64,000 nt of DNA from the NCBI GenBank assembly GCA_947652115.1, contig OX393565.1, positions 24,387,233 through 24,451,232 on the forward strand, written 5' to 3'. The stretch is from Blastomussa wellsi. Its lineage: Eukaryota > Cnidaria > Anthozoa > Scleractinia > Plerogyridae. Positions 1 to 12,200 of this stretch are shown here, in pieces. The translations under genes were made by a program, and so were the position numbers. The first letter of the stretch is position 1. Each line of letters starts with the position of its first letter. A model generated the notes under the pieces. It was not told the origin of the DNA and ran no database searches. It worked only from the letters and a program-made list of their open reading frames with translations.

Positions 1-39
1 GAATACGAATCCTTTCCGTGCGTCACACAGGACCTCGAG
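1..39 (+). other. 5' UTR exon (partial) of DD3-3-like gene 1
   Basis: The window opens inside a probable non-coding first exon. It ends at a GT donor after base 39, and the acceptor lies two bases before the start codon at 255. The same arrangement is seen upstream of gene 2, where a sequence that aligns with this one (the shared CACACAGGAC stretch) ends at a donor after 8940. The alignment of the two paralogous leaders is the only support; no transcript evidence is available. Confidence 0.5.
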
Positions 40-254
40 GTAAATACCCTGTAAGCAAATCATTACGCTGAATTGCAACTTCCTTTATGGTATACATAAC
101 TTACGTTCATGGTACTTTCGTTTGCTAGTATTCTGAACCTGACTTAGTAAGAGCCGACAAAAATTTCTTCTCCACGGAATAGACTATAAAAAACCATCAA
201 CTCCGCAATTTCACCTTAATGTTTTATGATTTATTTCTTTCACTTGAACCAGAC

Positions 255-3200
255 ATGAACAAACTACTAATCTTGGTCTGCCTCCTTGCTGTTCATATGG
301 AGCCTTGCAAGTCGGATTTATACATGCATTTCCCGCCAGGATCCAACAATCGCTTAAATGGCGCTAATGAAAATGTGCAAAACAATGCCAGACTCTATGA
401 TTCACAGGTAGGTCGCCCTTTTTCAAAACTTCATTTACTTGCAAGCAAAATATGAAGTTTTTAAGTCCAAACGTTTAGGTGCATTTGAGCATTTTCTCCT
501 TGAAAAGAAAAATAACTCAATTTGAATTGATGAAACAGGATGGAACGCCGGTCTGAAATTTTTCCAGTTTCGTTTTCGTCTTTCATTAACTGCAACTTTG
601 TAATTCAAGTAGTTTAAGAGGTCTTCATATAATTTCAAAGCTTTAGGATTTGAGCAAAATAGTCGTAGGTGTTCACATTTCCTTTAGACTGTAAAGAGCT
701 GCATGCTTTCTCATAAGGGTCACGGTAACGAATTCGAAAAGTGATTTAAAATCTTGTGTCTAACAAACTTCTCGGAGTGTATTGTATTTCGGTCTTGAAG
801 TCTGAGGGCAGTCAAAACGTTTTAGGTAGAAATGTGGTTTACCTATGTTTTACCTCAATTCATGATCAGTCCATTGGCTACATTTATCTTAGTAGATCCT
901 GACCAGAACTTCTGAATAAAGCGCTCATCTCTTTTTCTTTTCTTTAAGAACAATGACAAGTGCGGATACAATGTGGGTGACAAAAATGATGATAATCCCG
1001 GAGACGCTATCACTGAGAACAGACAGGAACCAATGGTAATGCAAGGCAATCCTTAGGTGCTATTTGATTGGTTTGTAACATGTATACTACTCGAGCGTCA
1101 TGCAGAGTATGGGACGGGATGGCCATATAGTCTGTGGGTTGTAATCCTGGCCCTGACAGGGTTTAACAACCTTTTTAGTTACGTCACAAAAATCTCGACA
1201 GGCTCCAGTGGAGCGGCCCACCAGGCGTGTAAGCTGCCTTACCCTTTTTAAGCAAAATATCTTATCAGACGTGCATGAATTTCAAAGCTTGTTAGCTTTG
1301 AAATTTTTATCGTGTATAAATAAAGGTTGTATGTATGTTGTATGTTTGATTGCTTTCTTATTTTTATTAGTTACGTAGCCATTTAAAATTAGTATCATCC
1401 TGAAACCATCATTCGTTACTTCCAATAATCAAACGCACATTACTTTCCCTTTTTTTCCGGAATTATATCTTTAATTATATAACTACGTCAAAATCCATCA
1501 TTGTCAACAGATGCATTTTTTATTAATTTTTGCCAACTGTCCAAATTTAAAATAAATTGGACAGTTTTTGCTCAAACTATCCATAAACTAACTATCCATA
1601 AACCAATCAATTGTCAAGAAAAACTAGTTTGGAGGGAGAAACATTTGCCATGTTCATAAATTGGACTCGGGCTACGGCCTCGTCCAATTTAGCAGTCCTC
1701 GGAATTTTTTCTCATCCAATTATTTTCAAATTGGACAGCATGTAGTCTATTACATATACAAATTTTACTTTTAGCTGGTGAAAACAATAAAAAACGAAGA
1801 CAAGGTGAATAATTTAATCTGTGTTTGTTTGTTTTTTAGGAATTTTACATGAGTGGATGTTCCGCTGATACGAAAACTGAAGTGGACATTATGTGGACAA
1901 ATCAACATGGGACAGGAAAAAAAACTGACGACAGGGTGGAAACACAAGTTATTTTGCAATACATGTGCCAACCGTTCCCGGAAGGAAAGATGCCCACTGG
2001 CAATCCGGATACAGACTTCGAATATCACACCATTCGAAATGGTGAAACAATCGCGACTAACCCATTTACTGACCTGCATCATGAGTCAACTCAAGTTGTG
2101 AAAAAAAATGGACTTCATGAGCCATACAATTTCTATCAGGCTTATTATCGCAGACAAAGAAATGAAGGTTAGATTGCTCTGTATCTCTCTCCCTCTCTCT
2201 CGACCTAGCCCCCTCTCTTTACTCTCTCACTCTGTCTCTATCTATCAGACTTACTTCAATATTTATAAGGTCTTCCCCAAGAGGAGCGGTCACTTAGGCA
2301 ACGATCTTACACATCATAAAAGTATTAAGGCATCGAACAATTAGAAAATTTGAATTTCAAAACACCAAATCTGAGTAAATAAATTGTGTTTTATCGTGAA
2401 CCGATCTCTCCTTTAAAAGATAATTTTTTCTATCGGCAACAGGTTTGTTTACCGCTGATCAACAGCTTAATGGCGATTCATCAATTTACACACGGCAGAA
2501 CGCGGCAGGCACCAGAAGGGGCCTGGAAGTCCCCGAAGAACGCGATTACTATCCATACTGGGGACCCACACCATGGAAGGATATTGCTATCCTTGTCAGC
2601 AACGAAAAGACTAAGGAGCTGATGAAGAAATATGTTAATAGCCCTAACTATGGGATCAAATGTAAGCCATTTTACCTTCAAAACTCTTTCTTACTGATCG
2701 TCTAAATTCTTCCGTTACTTACTTCTTACACTCCTTTTCAGACTTGTGCATTATGCCTAACGGACTAAAAGATCACCCTGACTGCCCCCCAGACATCCAC
2801 GGTGTCGCTTCTAAAAAATGTGTTGCCAAATACATCACCAAGGACAAGTGCAAAGCGGCTAAAGGGACTTGGAGAAGATTTATCACTAATTACTTGGAGA
2901 GGACTGCTGGAGTTTTGAGCACTTGTAAAGGTGTAGATGACATGAAACTGACAAAAGGCGTGCCCTACGAGGCACACAAGATCTCACAAGGATCTGAAAA
3001 CAAGTATCAGTATGTTCTTCTCCACAGACCTCCTGAAGTGGCATACGCTCCATCTACTGTTGTCAACCACAATGGAATCAACATGGAAGGCAAGTTTTCG
3101 TCTTACAGATGGAAGGTCCCTTGCTTTCCATCTAACACAACGCAACGTTGTGTCATACGGATAAGGTGAGAAAGATGAACAAAACTATTTTAAATATTTT

Positions 3201-5584
3201 GAATCTTTCTTTTTGGTGGCATATCAAGGTTTCTTTAACTTGTCGACGAATTTCAGTTTTTAAGCAGGGTTAGTGTCAACGGCAGATAAATTACTAAAAG
3301 TTACGTCACTTTGTAATATCTTAAAGAGACAAATTCAATACTTCTTTTTACAAATGGAAGGTCCCTTGCTTTCCATCAACCACGACACAACGTTGTGTCA
3401 TACGAATAAGGTAAGGAAGTGAAATGCTTTTTTAAGAGTTCAATGGTTTGGATTCTATCTGTTTCAATGGGAAATCACAGTCTCTCCAATGCTGGTGAAT
3501 TAAGTGCTTTTCGCGAGCGATGAATTTGCTGTTTCAGAAGTGATTAGCAAGTACATTTACTACTCACCTTTGGGCAGCCGAGATTCAGCGATTAAATTTC
3601 TGACCATGTTTTGGTATATTGACAGAAATAAACTGATGTTTTTCTAGATACAACATCACAACTGATGACGTAAAAAGGGAATACAATGCTTCTCACAATT
3701 ACAAGTAGGTGTTGATATATTGTTCTCTTGCGTTTTTTCTTGACTTACTCAGGACTTCCGAAAAAAATTGTCAGATACATGCTCTAAATTTGGGTAGCTT
3801 TTGTCAGAATCAACACAACGCAGCACAAGACACTGCACCAATGTAGGATGAACGGTATTACTTGGCCGAGTAAAGAGGGATTTATTTGAATATATAATTC
3901 AAATATAAACCCGAAATGAAACATATTTGTTAAAGCAAAAATACGGTTCGAATAAAGAGAAATGCTAGAAAATAATGAGGCAATTTTCTCCTTAATCATT
4001 CCAAATTTTAGCCTTTACACATTTTAGTGCAGCGATTAGAGCAATGTGTAACGTTTGACATTGTATTTGCAGACTCGAAAATAACCCGACGACAACGTCT
4101 ATTGATAAAACAAAGCTACAACTAGCTTTGAACACGGCGCAGGTCGGGAGAACCTTCCAAGACAGAAGTCATGTGATCCTCCTTAAACCGCGAAACATTA
4201 TGCTACCGGAACACCAGAATCGTACCATTCGTTACATCGGGGGGATTGGAAAAAGAGGAAACATTGTTCAGACCTATCCTGCCATGGAATATCGTTTTTT
4301 TCCTGAACGCATCACTGTCACAACAGAGGAAATTGTGTGCTTCGTCTGGTCTGGTATGAAGAAAGCATGTACAATTGAAACCAAGCTCCGCTTTCAACAA
4401 AAATATTAGCTGCAGTTTAACGAGAAATATTCATTGACGTTTTTTTCTTTTGTTTCACACTTTCCTCGATTCTCATATACATTAACTTACAAATTCTTGT
4501 TGTACATACATATTAATTTCATTTTAAGGCAATATTGCATTAAAAAAATAGTTATTTACTGAAAATTTAGCTATTTACTTTGTTTTTAAGGTTCAAACAA
4601 CAATCCTCAGCACTACGCTGGACAAGGAACAGCTGGTAAGAAAATACTGGGCATATTTATCATTCTCAGTAACAAAAATGGACACAGAGGCTGAGTATTC
4701 CTCAGTTTCATCGGCATTTAACCCATCAATTTTCTGGAAAATTTTGATCAGGTTTAGCCTAGAGAATTTTGTGAAGAAGGACATACATTAATAATAGCAG
4801 TCACACAACAGCTAGTGTAGAAAGAACTGAGAAATCACGCCTAAAGAACGGTGGATAATTAGATCTTTAGAAATTTCGTTTATACCAGACTATTGCTCGA
4901 CTGGTGCGGCTCAGATCATTGCACCCATATGAGGAAACAAGTTTAAATAGAAATAACTGATAGCGATGTATTTGTTTCAGTAAAATCTACTTTATGTACG
5001 TACTTTATGACAAACCCTTTTTTGAGATAAAGTGAACGGAATGTGATACACTTTTTAAGGACCAAACCCGAAAAATGACACCTTTTTGAAGGAAAAAGGG
5101 GTAAACGGGTCAACTTTTTGTCGTTCCGTAACGTTTTCAGTTTAACAGACCGTTTCTTTTTCGTTTAGCGTGTTTTTACGCACTGCAAATTGAAAAGTAG
5201 ACATAATTAACATGTCGGCAGTTTGACACTGCTAAGTTAACTAATAGGTTTGTTTTTCATATAGGTACGGATCGCACAAACGTGTGTTGGATTAAGGAAG
5301 GGTGCAAAACTCTGGCGCCGAAATCTTGTTCCAGGTTCCCTTTTGACGTTGTTGACTACGTTGAAGAATTTGACAGCTACAATTTGAATATTCACCTAAA
5401 CAGGGGGTGTTTAGCCCATGACAAAACGCTGGACCCTCAACTGAACAATGCCCCAGCCTCCTGCAACCCGCCGTGCTTCCGCATCAAGGAGCCTGGAGAG
5501 TACTGTTACATGGGCACACGCAATAACAATTTCTCCAATCGTCGTCACATTGGTCAGATCACTGTCATCAAACCTGAAGAGTGA
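255..5584 (+). CDS. Secreted DD3-3-like protein, gene 1 of tandem pair
   Basis: Nine coding exons: 255-407, 949-1035, 1840-2167, 2443-2661, 2742-3165, 3648-3704, 4073-4353, 4591-4635, 5265-5584. All junctions are GT-AG and phases agree, giving 637 residues. Residues 1-20 form a signal peptide (MNKLLILVCLLAVH core, likely cut before DLYMHF). The mature N-terminus carries [12 protein letters not shown] followed by LYDSQNNDKCGYNVGD, which resembles the PRGSNNRL region of Dictyostelium protein DD3-3 as I remember it; the homology is by eye. The C-terminal exon is cysteine-rich (CWIKEGC, SCNPPCF, YCYMGTRNNN). No catalytic motif is recognised and the family's biochemical role is unknown to me. The start was chosen because it begins the hydrophobic leader and sits two bases after a good acceptor; an upstream in-frame ATG at 219 lies in the predicted intron. 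A tandem paralog follows at 9281. Confidence 0.9.
3351..3412 (+). repeat. Duplicated 3' tail of exon 5 inside intron 5
   Basis: About 60 bases repeat the last part of exon 5 (3108-3165) with a few changes and keep both the reading frame (WKVPCFPS...TQRCVIRIR) and a consensus donor (AAG|GTAAGG). The acceptor-like CAG before the original segment (cag|atggaagg) is CAA here, so no acceptor is visible at the 5' edge. Gene 2 has no such copy. It is either an inert partial duplication or a pseudo-exon. Confidence 0.75.
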
Positions 5585-5713
5585 TGCTGTAGCATGATGT
5601 AGCTGAGTTTTTGGTACACTACTTAAAGGCGTTGGTTTTTCAGATGTTGGGCTTGTTATATTGATAAAACGAGTAATTACGGCATTGAAGCGGTTTTGGT
5701 CGCTAGCAATGGT

Positions 5714-5941
5714 TGTATTTCATTTTCATTTTCATTGAGGTGTTGGTATTTGCAAACAGTTATCTTGAAACTGCTAAAAATAAAATGAGAAAATAAGGAA
5801 TATGTCTATTTGTATCTCATTTCAATGTGTATTTCATTTTCATTTTCATTGAGGTGTTGGTATTTGCAAACAGTTATCTTGAAACTGCTAAAAATAAAAT
5901 GAGAAAATAAGGAATATGTCTATTTGTATCTCATTTCAATG
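5714..5941 (+). repeat. Tandem duplication (2 x 114 bp) in 3' UTR of gene 1
   Basis: Two almost identical 114-bp copies (5714-5827 and 5828-5941) follow the stop codon of gene 1. Each carries an AATAAA polyadenylation signal (first at 5779-5784), so the transcript has two equivalent candidate ends. Gene 2 carries a shorter tandem duplication in the homologous part of its own 3' UTR. Confidence 0.85.
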
Positions 5942-8441
5942 TGTACCTTTTGTGTATAGTTTTCTGAGTCACAGCCACTGAAATCAGTAACTCGAGGTAA
6001 ACCACACCCCAATTACTTCCCACACTCGGTTGACAATTGCCTGAACAGACCGGCTGGCTGTTTCACCCTTTCCTCCCTGAATTTTGAATCCACCAAGTAT
6101 GAATTTGTTCTGTTGCAAGCGATAAGCCGAATTCATCTAGGAATTATTTTCATAGTTTAAAGCTATCGCCATGGTGGATTTTTTAATCCAAAAACGAAAT
6201 GTTGGGTTTCGTCAATAAGCCCAGATTAAATTAAATTCCAGGTGTTTCTATAGTCATCGAACGAAGACACATTAGCATTACATAATTAAAAGCCTATGTT
6301 TATTTTCTTACTCACGGCGCGTGGGATACAGAGCATGGCGCACGCGTGTTCAGTGAAGTTCGTGTACAGTCAGGCGCGAATAAACAGTAGAAGATCATTA
6401 AAATCTTCAGCTGTTAGCAAAAAGGCACCACTCACGGCATATTAAACTGGGGGTAAAATTATTAAGAGCAACGGAACGTTCTTTTTTTTAACAACAATAA
6501 ACTTTATTAATATTAAACAATTAAAAGGAGAACATGTACAACTCGTATATAGCGTAAGCTAGTCGAATCAACCAATTTGTAACTACCATATATGAAATTA
6601 GGGCCTGATTACATGAGCCGGGCTGGCCCGGTTAGCCGGGCTTGTTTCAGTTTACCGAGATCTCGGCACGTCTGTTAAACGCAACAAATATTAACTTCGC
6701 GATTACATGACAACCGGGCCAGCCCGGTTAGCCGACAAAGCAACCCAGCCCGGCGAACCGGGCCAGTCCGGCTCATGTAATCAGGCCCTTAGTTAGGCCT
6801 TCCTTTAATGACCGTCTCGGTGCCCAGAGAAAAGTTCACACACGCGAGTGCTTGATACATTTTTGCGCGCTGGTTAAATTAGGGATAGACGTGAATGGAA
6901 CTGAAGACTCTAACAGAAACAAAAAAACCAATAACCCCTCAACATCAAGGCTCATGACGCACTTCTTTCCACGAGATGGATGGATCGCCGACTTAGTACG
7001 GGTTGCCAGCCATTAATTCAACTAGAACCCCATAATGACCTTCAGCATAGTCTTATCAGTGTATTTTAGAAATATTACACGTCTGAGAGATTTTAATTAA
7101 GAATAAAAATGAAAATTCCTTTATTACGATGCATTTACGGAGAGTCATTTAATCTTTTTCATCTCTGGTGTTTACAATTTTACTAAATCAATTTACACTA
7201 CAAAGGATGATCCCAACCTTTGATTGATCCCTTAGGGTATAAACCTCTGATAAGAACGATTCGAATTACTTTTTCTAGTATTAAAGAATGTAAGATGCAT
7301 TCGATGAACCAGTTCATGGTATGGGCGTTGTTGGTTTTGGGCATCACCATCTTTAAAAACTGGCCCAGCAATTATTTTTTGCGATTTTAAAAGAAAAAAA
7401 ATATACACATTCGAAATAGTAAAGGAAAAACAATTGATAACTTGATAATGACATATATTTTTTAGGCAAAACTAGGATCATTAAATTAGGTTTCGAAAAC
7501 GAAAACATAGTGATAAATTGAACTGAAGACACTCAAACGTAGCCATAAATCACTAAAGGACAATTACGAAAACAGTCGCTGTAAAAGATGCCGGGGAGCC
7601 AATACTTTAATCAGGAAAAGAGTTTCCATGGCTTCCATGCACAATTTTGTCATAATATAATTTCAGTAAAGCTCAAATGCTTAATGGAAATTTCCGAACC
7701 CAGGGAGAGGGTGTAAGGAGTGGTCACACGAAAAACAAAAAAAGAAACAGGATTAACAGTGCATTCAAAATAAGCTTCTCTTCAGTGTTATATTCTAGAA
7801 GTTCGATCTCAATTGGTGTGCGTGCTAACAACCACCGCACGTGTTAAATGAATCAAGTGCCCAAGACATGCGTCTACGAAGATTCAATACTGATAACGAC
7901 ATTAATCTGCTATAAATCTAAACTGAAGTCGTGTCAGTGGAAAAAATTAGATGAAAGACACTTTTCTTTACATATTATGTAGCATGCAAAGTTTCTATGA
8001 GCAACAGCACGCCAAAACTACCGTTTTCGTGGCAGAGGAAAGTTTAGACCTAATTGATTTACTGCTTTGAACTGAGCATAAAATTGATATAGACGTTAAG
8101 TAGCTATCCGAAGTCTCACAGGAAACAAATAACCAAAAAATATCTAGAAAATAAAACTGCGAACGCAAATGAAAAACATTGAGATATTGGCCAATAAGTT
8201 TCTCCTTGACATTTCTCCATCGCAATAAATCAAGGAGCTCATAATGTCATCAGCAACCAATGGAAACATTGCCCTTTCCGGATGTTTTGCTCATAGCATT
8301 GCTCGCTGGGTTCTCGTTAGGCAGATTTCTGATGAGTTCGAAAGAGTTAAGATCAGTTTTAGACTTTTTATTTCAGTCAATGTTATAGCAGTTTTAAAAC
8401 ACTTAGTTTAGAAAGACAAAAGGTAGGAATTAAGGACTTAA
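5942..8441. other. Intergenic spacer between the DD3-3-like genes
   Basis: About 2.5 kb with no coding exon I can support. It contains one Harbinger-like MITE (6601-6788), an A/T-rich tract near 6480-6540 and otherwise unremarkable AT-rich sequence. Short open frames here (for example 7995-8225 on minus) show no recognisable domain. Confidence 0.6.
6601..6788. mobile_element. PIF/Harbinger-like MITE
   Basis: The element begins GGGCCTGATTACATGAGCCGG and ends with the inverted complement CCGGCTCATGTAATCAGGCCC, so the terminal inverted repeats are about 20 bp. It is flanked on both sides by TTA, the 3-bp TWA target duplication typical of PIF/Harbinger elements. The interior is GC-rich, with further CCGGGCC-type inverted pieces, and has no coding capacity. 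Confidence 0.75.
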
Positions 8442-8770
8442 CGGCCGCCTGGTTAGCTCAGTTGGTAGAGCGCCGGACTGTTGTGCGGAAGGTCTTGGGT
8501 TCTAGCCCCAGACCGGACCAACACTCAGGGTCTTAATAACTGAGGAGAATATGCTGCCTTTGCAATGACGTCTGCAAATGGTTAGAGGTTCTAGTCTTCT
8601 CGAATAAGAACGAAAAACCGTAGGCCCCGTATCCCGCATCTTCAGTGCAGGGGAACAAGGTTCCCCGTGTTGTGGTCCGGCCTCGTTTCACGGGTTGGGG
8701 CTTAACATACGGACAACCTCACTGCACCTTTCCCCCTTGGACGGACTTGTCCAAGAAAAATTGAGTATGA
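8442..8770 (+). mobile_element. tRNA-derived SINE
   Basis: The 5' end (8444-8520) looks like a tRNA: an A box (TTAGCTCAGTTGG) and a B box (GGTTCTAGCC) at the usual spacing, with a degenerate anticodon arm. It runs straight into a non-tRNA body of about 250 bp ending near 8770. This is the structure of a tRNA-derived SINE with pol III promoter boxes. It sits just upstream of the 5' UTR exon of gene 2. Target-site duplications were not resolved by eye. Confidence 0.65.
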
Positions 8771-8880
8771 GTATTAGTATCTCAGTGTACGAACGTGGCG
8801 CAGACTGATGTTTCTTGGTGACTGCAAGAAGAAAATGACGTGTTTACTTTACACTTTGTCCAGGCAGACAAAAGACAAGC

Positions 8881-8940
8881 CGCCATCGAGAAAAGGACGG
8901 AAAACATCAGCTACTTCGTGCACACAGGACTTAGAGGCAG
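8881..8940 (+). other. Probable 5' UTR exon of DD3-3-like gene 2 (3' part)
   Basis: The sequence around 8918-8940 aligns with the first 39 bases of the window, which is the equivalent leader of gene 1, and is followed by a donor at 8941. The acceptor lies two bases before the start codon at 9281. The 5' boundary is not known, so the start given is arbitrary. Confidence 0.45.
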
Positions 8941-9280
8941 GTATTATGTAAGCCATTCACGACACCGAGTTTCATCTACTTTTATGTTATACACAATTAC
9001 GTTTATGGCATAGATTTATCGCAAGCAATTTTCAAATTTCTAGCATATATTCTGAAAGAACATATAGTCAAAGCTTAAAGAAATTTTTTTGAACAGCATA
9101 GTATATCATAATTCTTACTGAAATAAATTTCATTTTGAAATATTGAATTTTTTTCTGCAGTTGCTTAAATTTCTCTTCGCCTGTGAAGATTATTGCTTTA
9201 CTTGGGGATAGACTTTAAAATCTTCAATTTAATTTCAGCTTAATAATTTCAAAGTTTATTTCTCTCATTTTGCGCCAGGC

Positions 9281-12200
9281 ATGATGATACTGTTTGTCAT
9301 TTGTCTTCTTGCTGTTCATATGGAGCCTTGCATGTCAGACTTATACATGCATTTCCCGCCAGGATCCAACAATCGCTTGAATGGCGCCAATGCAGACGTT
9401 ACAAACAATAAAAGACTCTTTGATTCGCAGGTAGGCCGCCCTTATCCAATTTTTGATCGTCTTGCACAAGGATCAAATAACATATAGATATACATAATTA
9501 TGTTATAACAGCAATTGAACACAACTCTGAACAAAGGCAGTCAAGTCTACAGGTTGCACCTGAAACCTAGGTGTTTAGGGCACAAGGAAATATGAAAAAA
9601 CTTTCTAAATTGACAAAAGCAAAGTCGATTATTGCCATTGATAGCTCTTCTTCCAACATTAGCTGCTACAATAGGTCTGCGAAATAAAGATACACTTTTT
9701 AGTTATCTTGTGGTGTAAGGGTGTGAGGTACTCGGATGTTCTAGTTACCCTAGCTAAGGTTTCCAAAGTCACCTCTTTTACATTCAGAGCACCCCTTTTT
9801 CACCAACGGGACAATCAAGTTATATGTCTATATCAAACTTTGCTTTAACATTAAATAAAATTAGATGAAAATGACAACCACAGTTTTTCTTGATGTTGAA
9901 AAAAAAGACAGGAGTAAACATAAGATATATTTCTGTAGTGAAAATTTATCAAAGATTTTGGATTGAAAACATACATAAAGCAAAATCAAATACAAATAAT
10001 GTCTCCATTAATAGCAATAAAGGCTATAGGTTTTGACAAACAATTATAAGGACTGTAGCATACAAATCCGCTTTCTCATGGAGGCGTCGGGACGTTGCTT
10101 CGAAAATCTTGGGTATAAACAGCTTCTGCAAGTGCATTTTATTTCGACCTTTCAAAGTTTCAATTTCTGATGGATAGCAGTCAAACCTTTTGTACTTAGT
10201 GGTGAAGATGCGCTTTACATATATCTTACCTCCATTCAGTCCAACCTATTTTCTTTATTAGTATATTCAGAATTTTCGAATCACACACTCATCTCTTTTT
10301 CTTTCTTTTTTAGAACAACGACAGGTGTGGATACAATGTGGGTGACAAATACGATGATAACCCCGGAGACACTATCACTGAAAACAGACAAGAACCAATG
10401 GTAACTGCTATATACCGGTGTCCTTCGAAATCATATTCTTGAAATTATAATTGAAAATGGAATATTCGTGTTACTATCACTCTTTACTTTAAATAATCAA
10501 TCATTCAACATTTCTTCCAAGAATCATTTTTTCAACATGGATGAATATTTTAATCTGTATTTGTTTTTAGGAGTTTTACATGAGTGGATGCTCCTCCGAT
10601 GTGAAAACTGAAGTGGACATTATGTGGACAAATCAACATGGAACAGGACCAAAAACTGACGACAGGGTGGAAACGCAAGTTATTTTGCAGTACATGTGCC
10701 AACCGTTCCCGGAAGGCAAGATGCCCACTGGCAATTCGGTTACAGACTTCGAATATCACACCATTCGAAATGGTGAAACAAGTGGGTCTCAAAAATTTAC
10801 TGACCAGGGTCAAGAGTCAACTTCTATTTCAAAAGTATTGGGGCTTCATGAGCCACACCATTTCTATCAGGCTTATTATCGCAGATATAGAAATAAAGGT
10901 AAGATTGCTGTCTCCCCCTGTTTCTCTCCCTCTCTCCCCCCTCCACTCCCTCCCTCCCTCCCTCTCTCTCCCTCTCTCTCTCTCTCTCTTGGCTTAGTAT
11001 TTATCAGGTCTTTCCCAAGGGGAACAGTTTCTATGGAAACTATCTTGCAAATTCAGAAATGTATAAGGACATCGAACAATTAGAAAATTTGTGTTTCAAA
11101 ACATCAAATCTGCGTGAAATGAATTGTGTTTCACCAAGAGTCGATCTGCCCTTTAAAAGATAACGTTTTGCATCTGTCATAGGTTTGTTTACCGCTGATC
11201 AACAGCTTGCCGGCGATTCAGCAATTTACACACGGCAGAACGCGGCAGGCACCATAAGGGGACTGGAAGTCCCCGAAGAACGCGATTACTATCCATACTG
11301 GGGACCCACACCATGGAAGGACATTGCTATCCTTGTCAGCGATGAAGATACTGAGGAACGGATGAAGACACACGTTAACAGCTCTCAGTACGGGGTTAAA
11401 TGTAAGACATTTTTTGTTTTACTAGTGAAACTCTTTCTTACTGATCGTCTCCCTTCTTCCTGGATTTACTTCTTACTCTCCTTTTCAGACATGTGCATTA
11501 TGCAAAAAGGGCTAAAAGATCAAACTGACTGCCCCCCAGACAATCAAGGTATTACTGCTAAACAATGTGTTGCCAAATACATCAACAAGGACAAGTGTAA
11601 AGCGGCTGGAGGGAATTGGACAAGATTCATCACGAATTACTTGGAGAGGACTGATGGAGTTTTGAGCACTTGTAAATGTTTCGATGACAGAAGGCTGGCA
11701 AAAGGCGTGCCCTACGAAGCACACAAGATCTCACAAGGATCTGAGTATAAGAAACAGTACGTTATTCTTCACAGACCTCCTGATGTGATATACGCTCCAT
11801 CTTCTGTTGTCAACCACAACGGAATCAACATGGAAGGCAAGTTTTCGTCTTACAGATGGAAGGTCCCTTGCTTTCCATCTAACACAACACAACGTTGTGT
11901 CATACGGATGAGGTAAGAACGATGAACACACAGCCGACTCCCGACATTGTGCAGAAATGCTTGGACATCACCGTTTCTACGGAAGCGGTCCGTATGGCAA
12001 AATCCCGACCAAGAAAGAACCAATCAAAACTCTCGGATTTTCCTGCATGCCATATAATACATATGATTCTTTTTCAGATACAACATCACAACGTCTGATG
12101 CACCACGGGATTTCGATGTTTATGACAACCACCGGTAAGTGTCAATCGGAATCAGGAGTAAAGGAGATATTCTATTGTTACACACACACTAAATCAAGCC

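Noticed and set aside
8444..8520. Functional tRNA gene
   Set aside because: The A and B boxes are good, but the B box and anticodon arm are degenerate and the sequence continues into a SINE body.
10550..10813. Minus-strand frames opposite DD3-3-like exons (also 1771-2082, 11512-11724, 14033-14341)
   Set aside because: Antisense shadows of conserved plus-strand exons; their similarity to each other only mirrors the paralogy of the genes.
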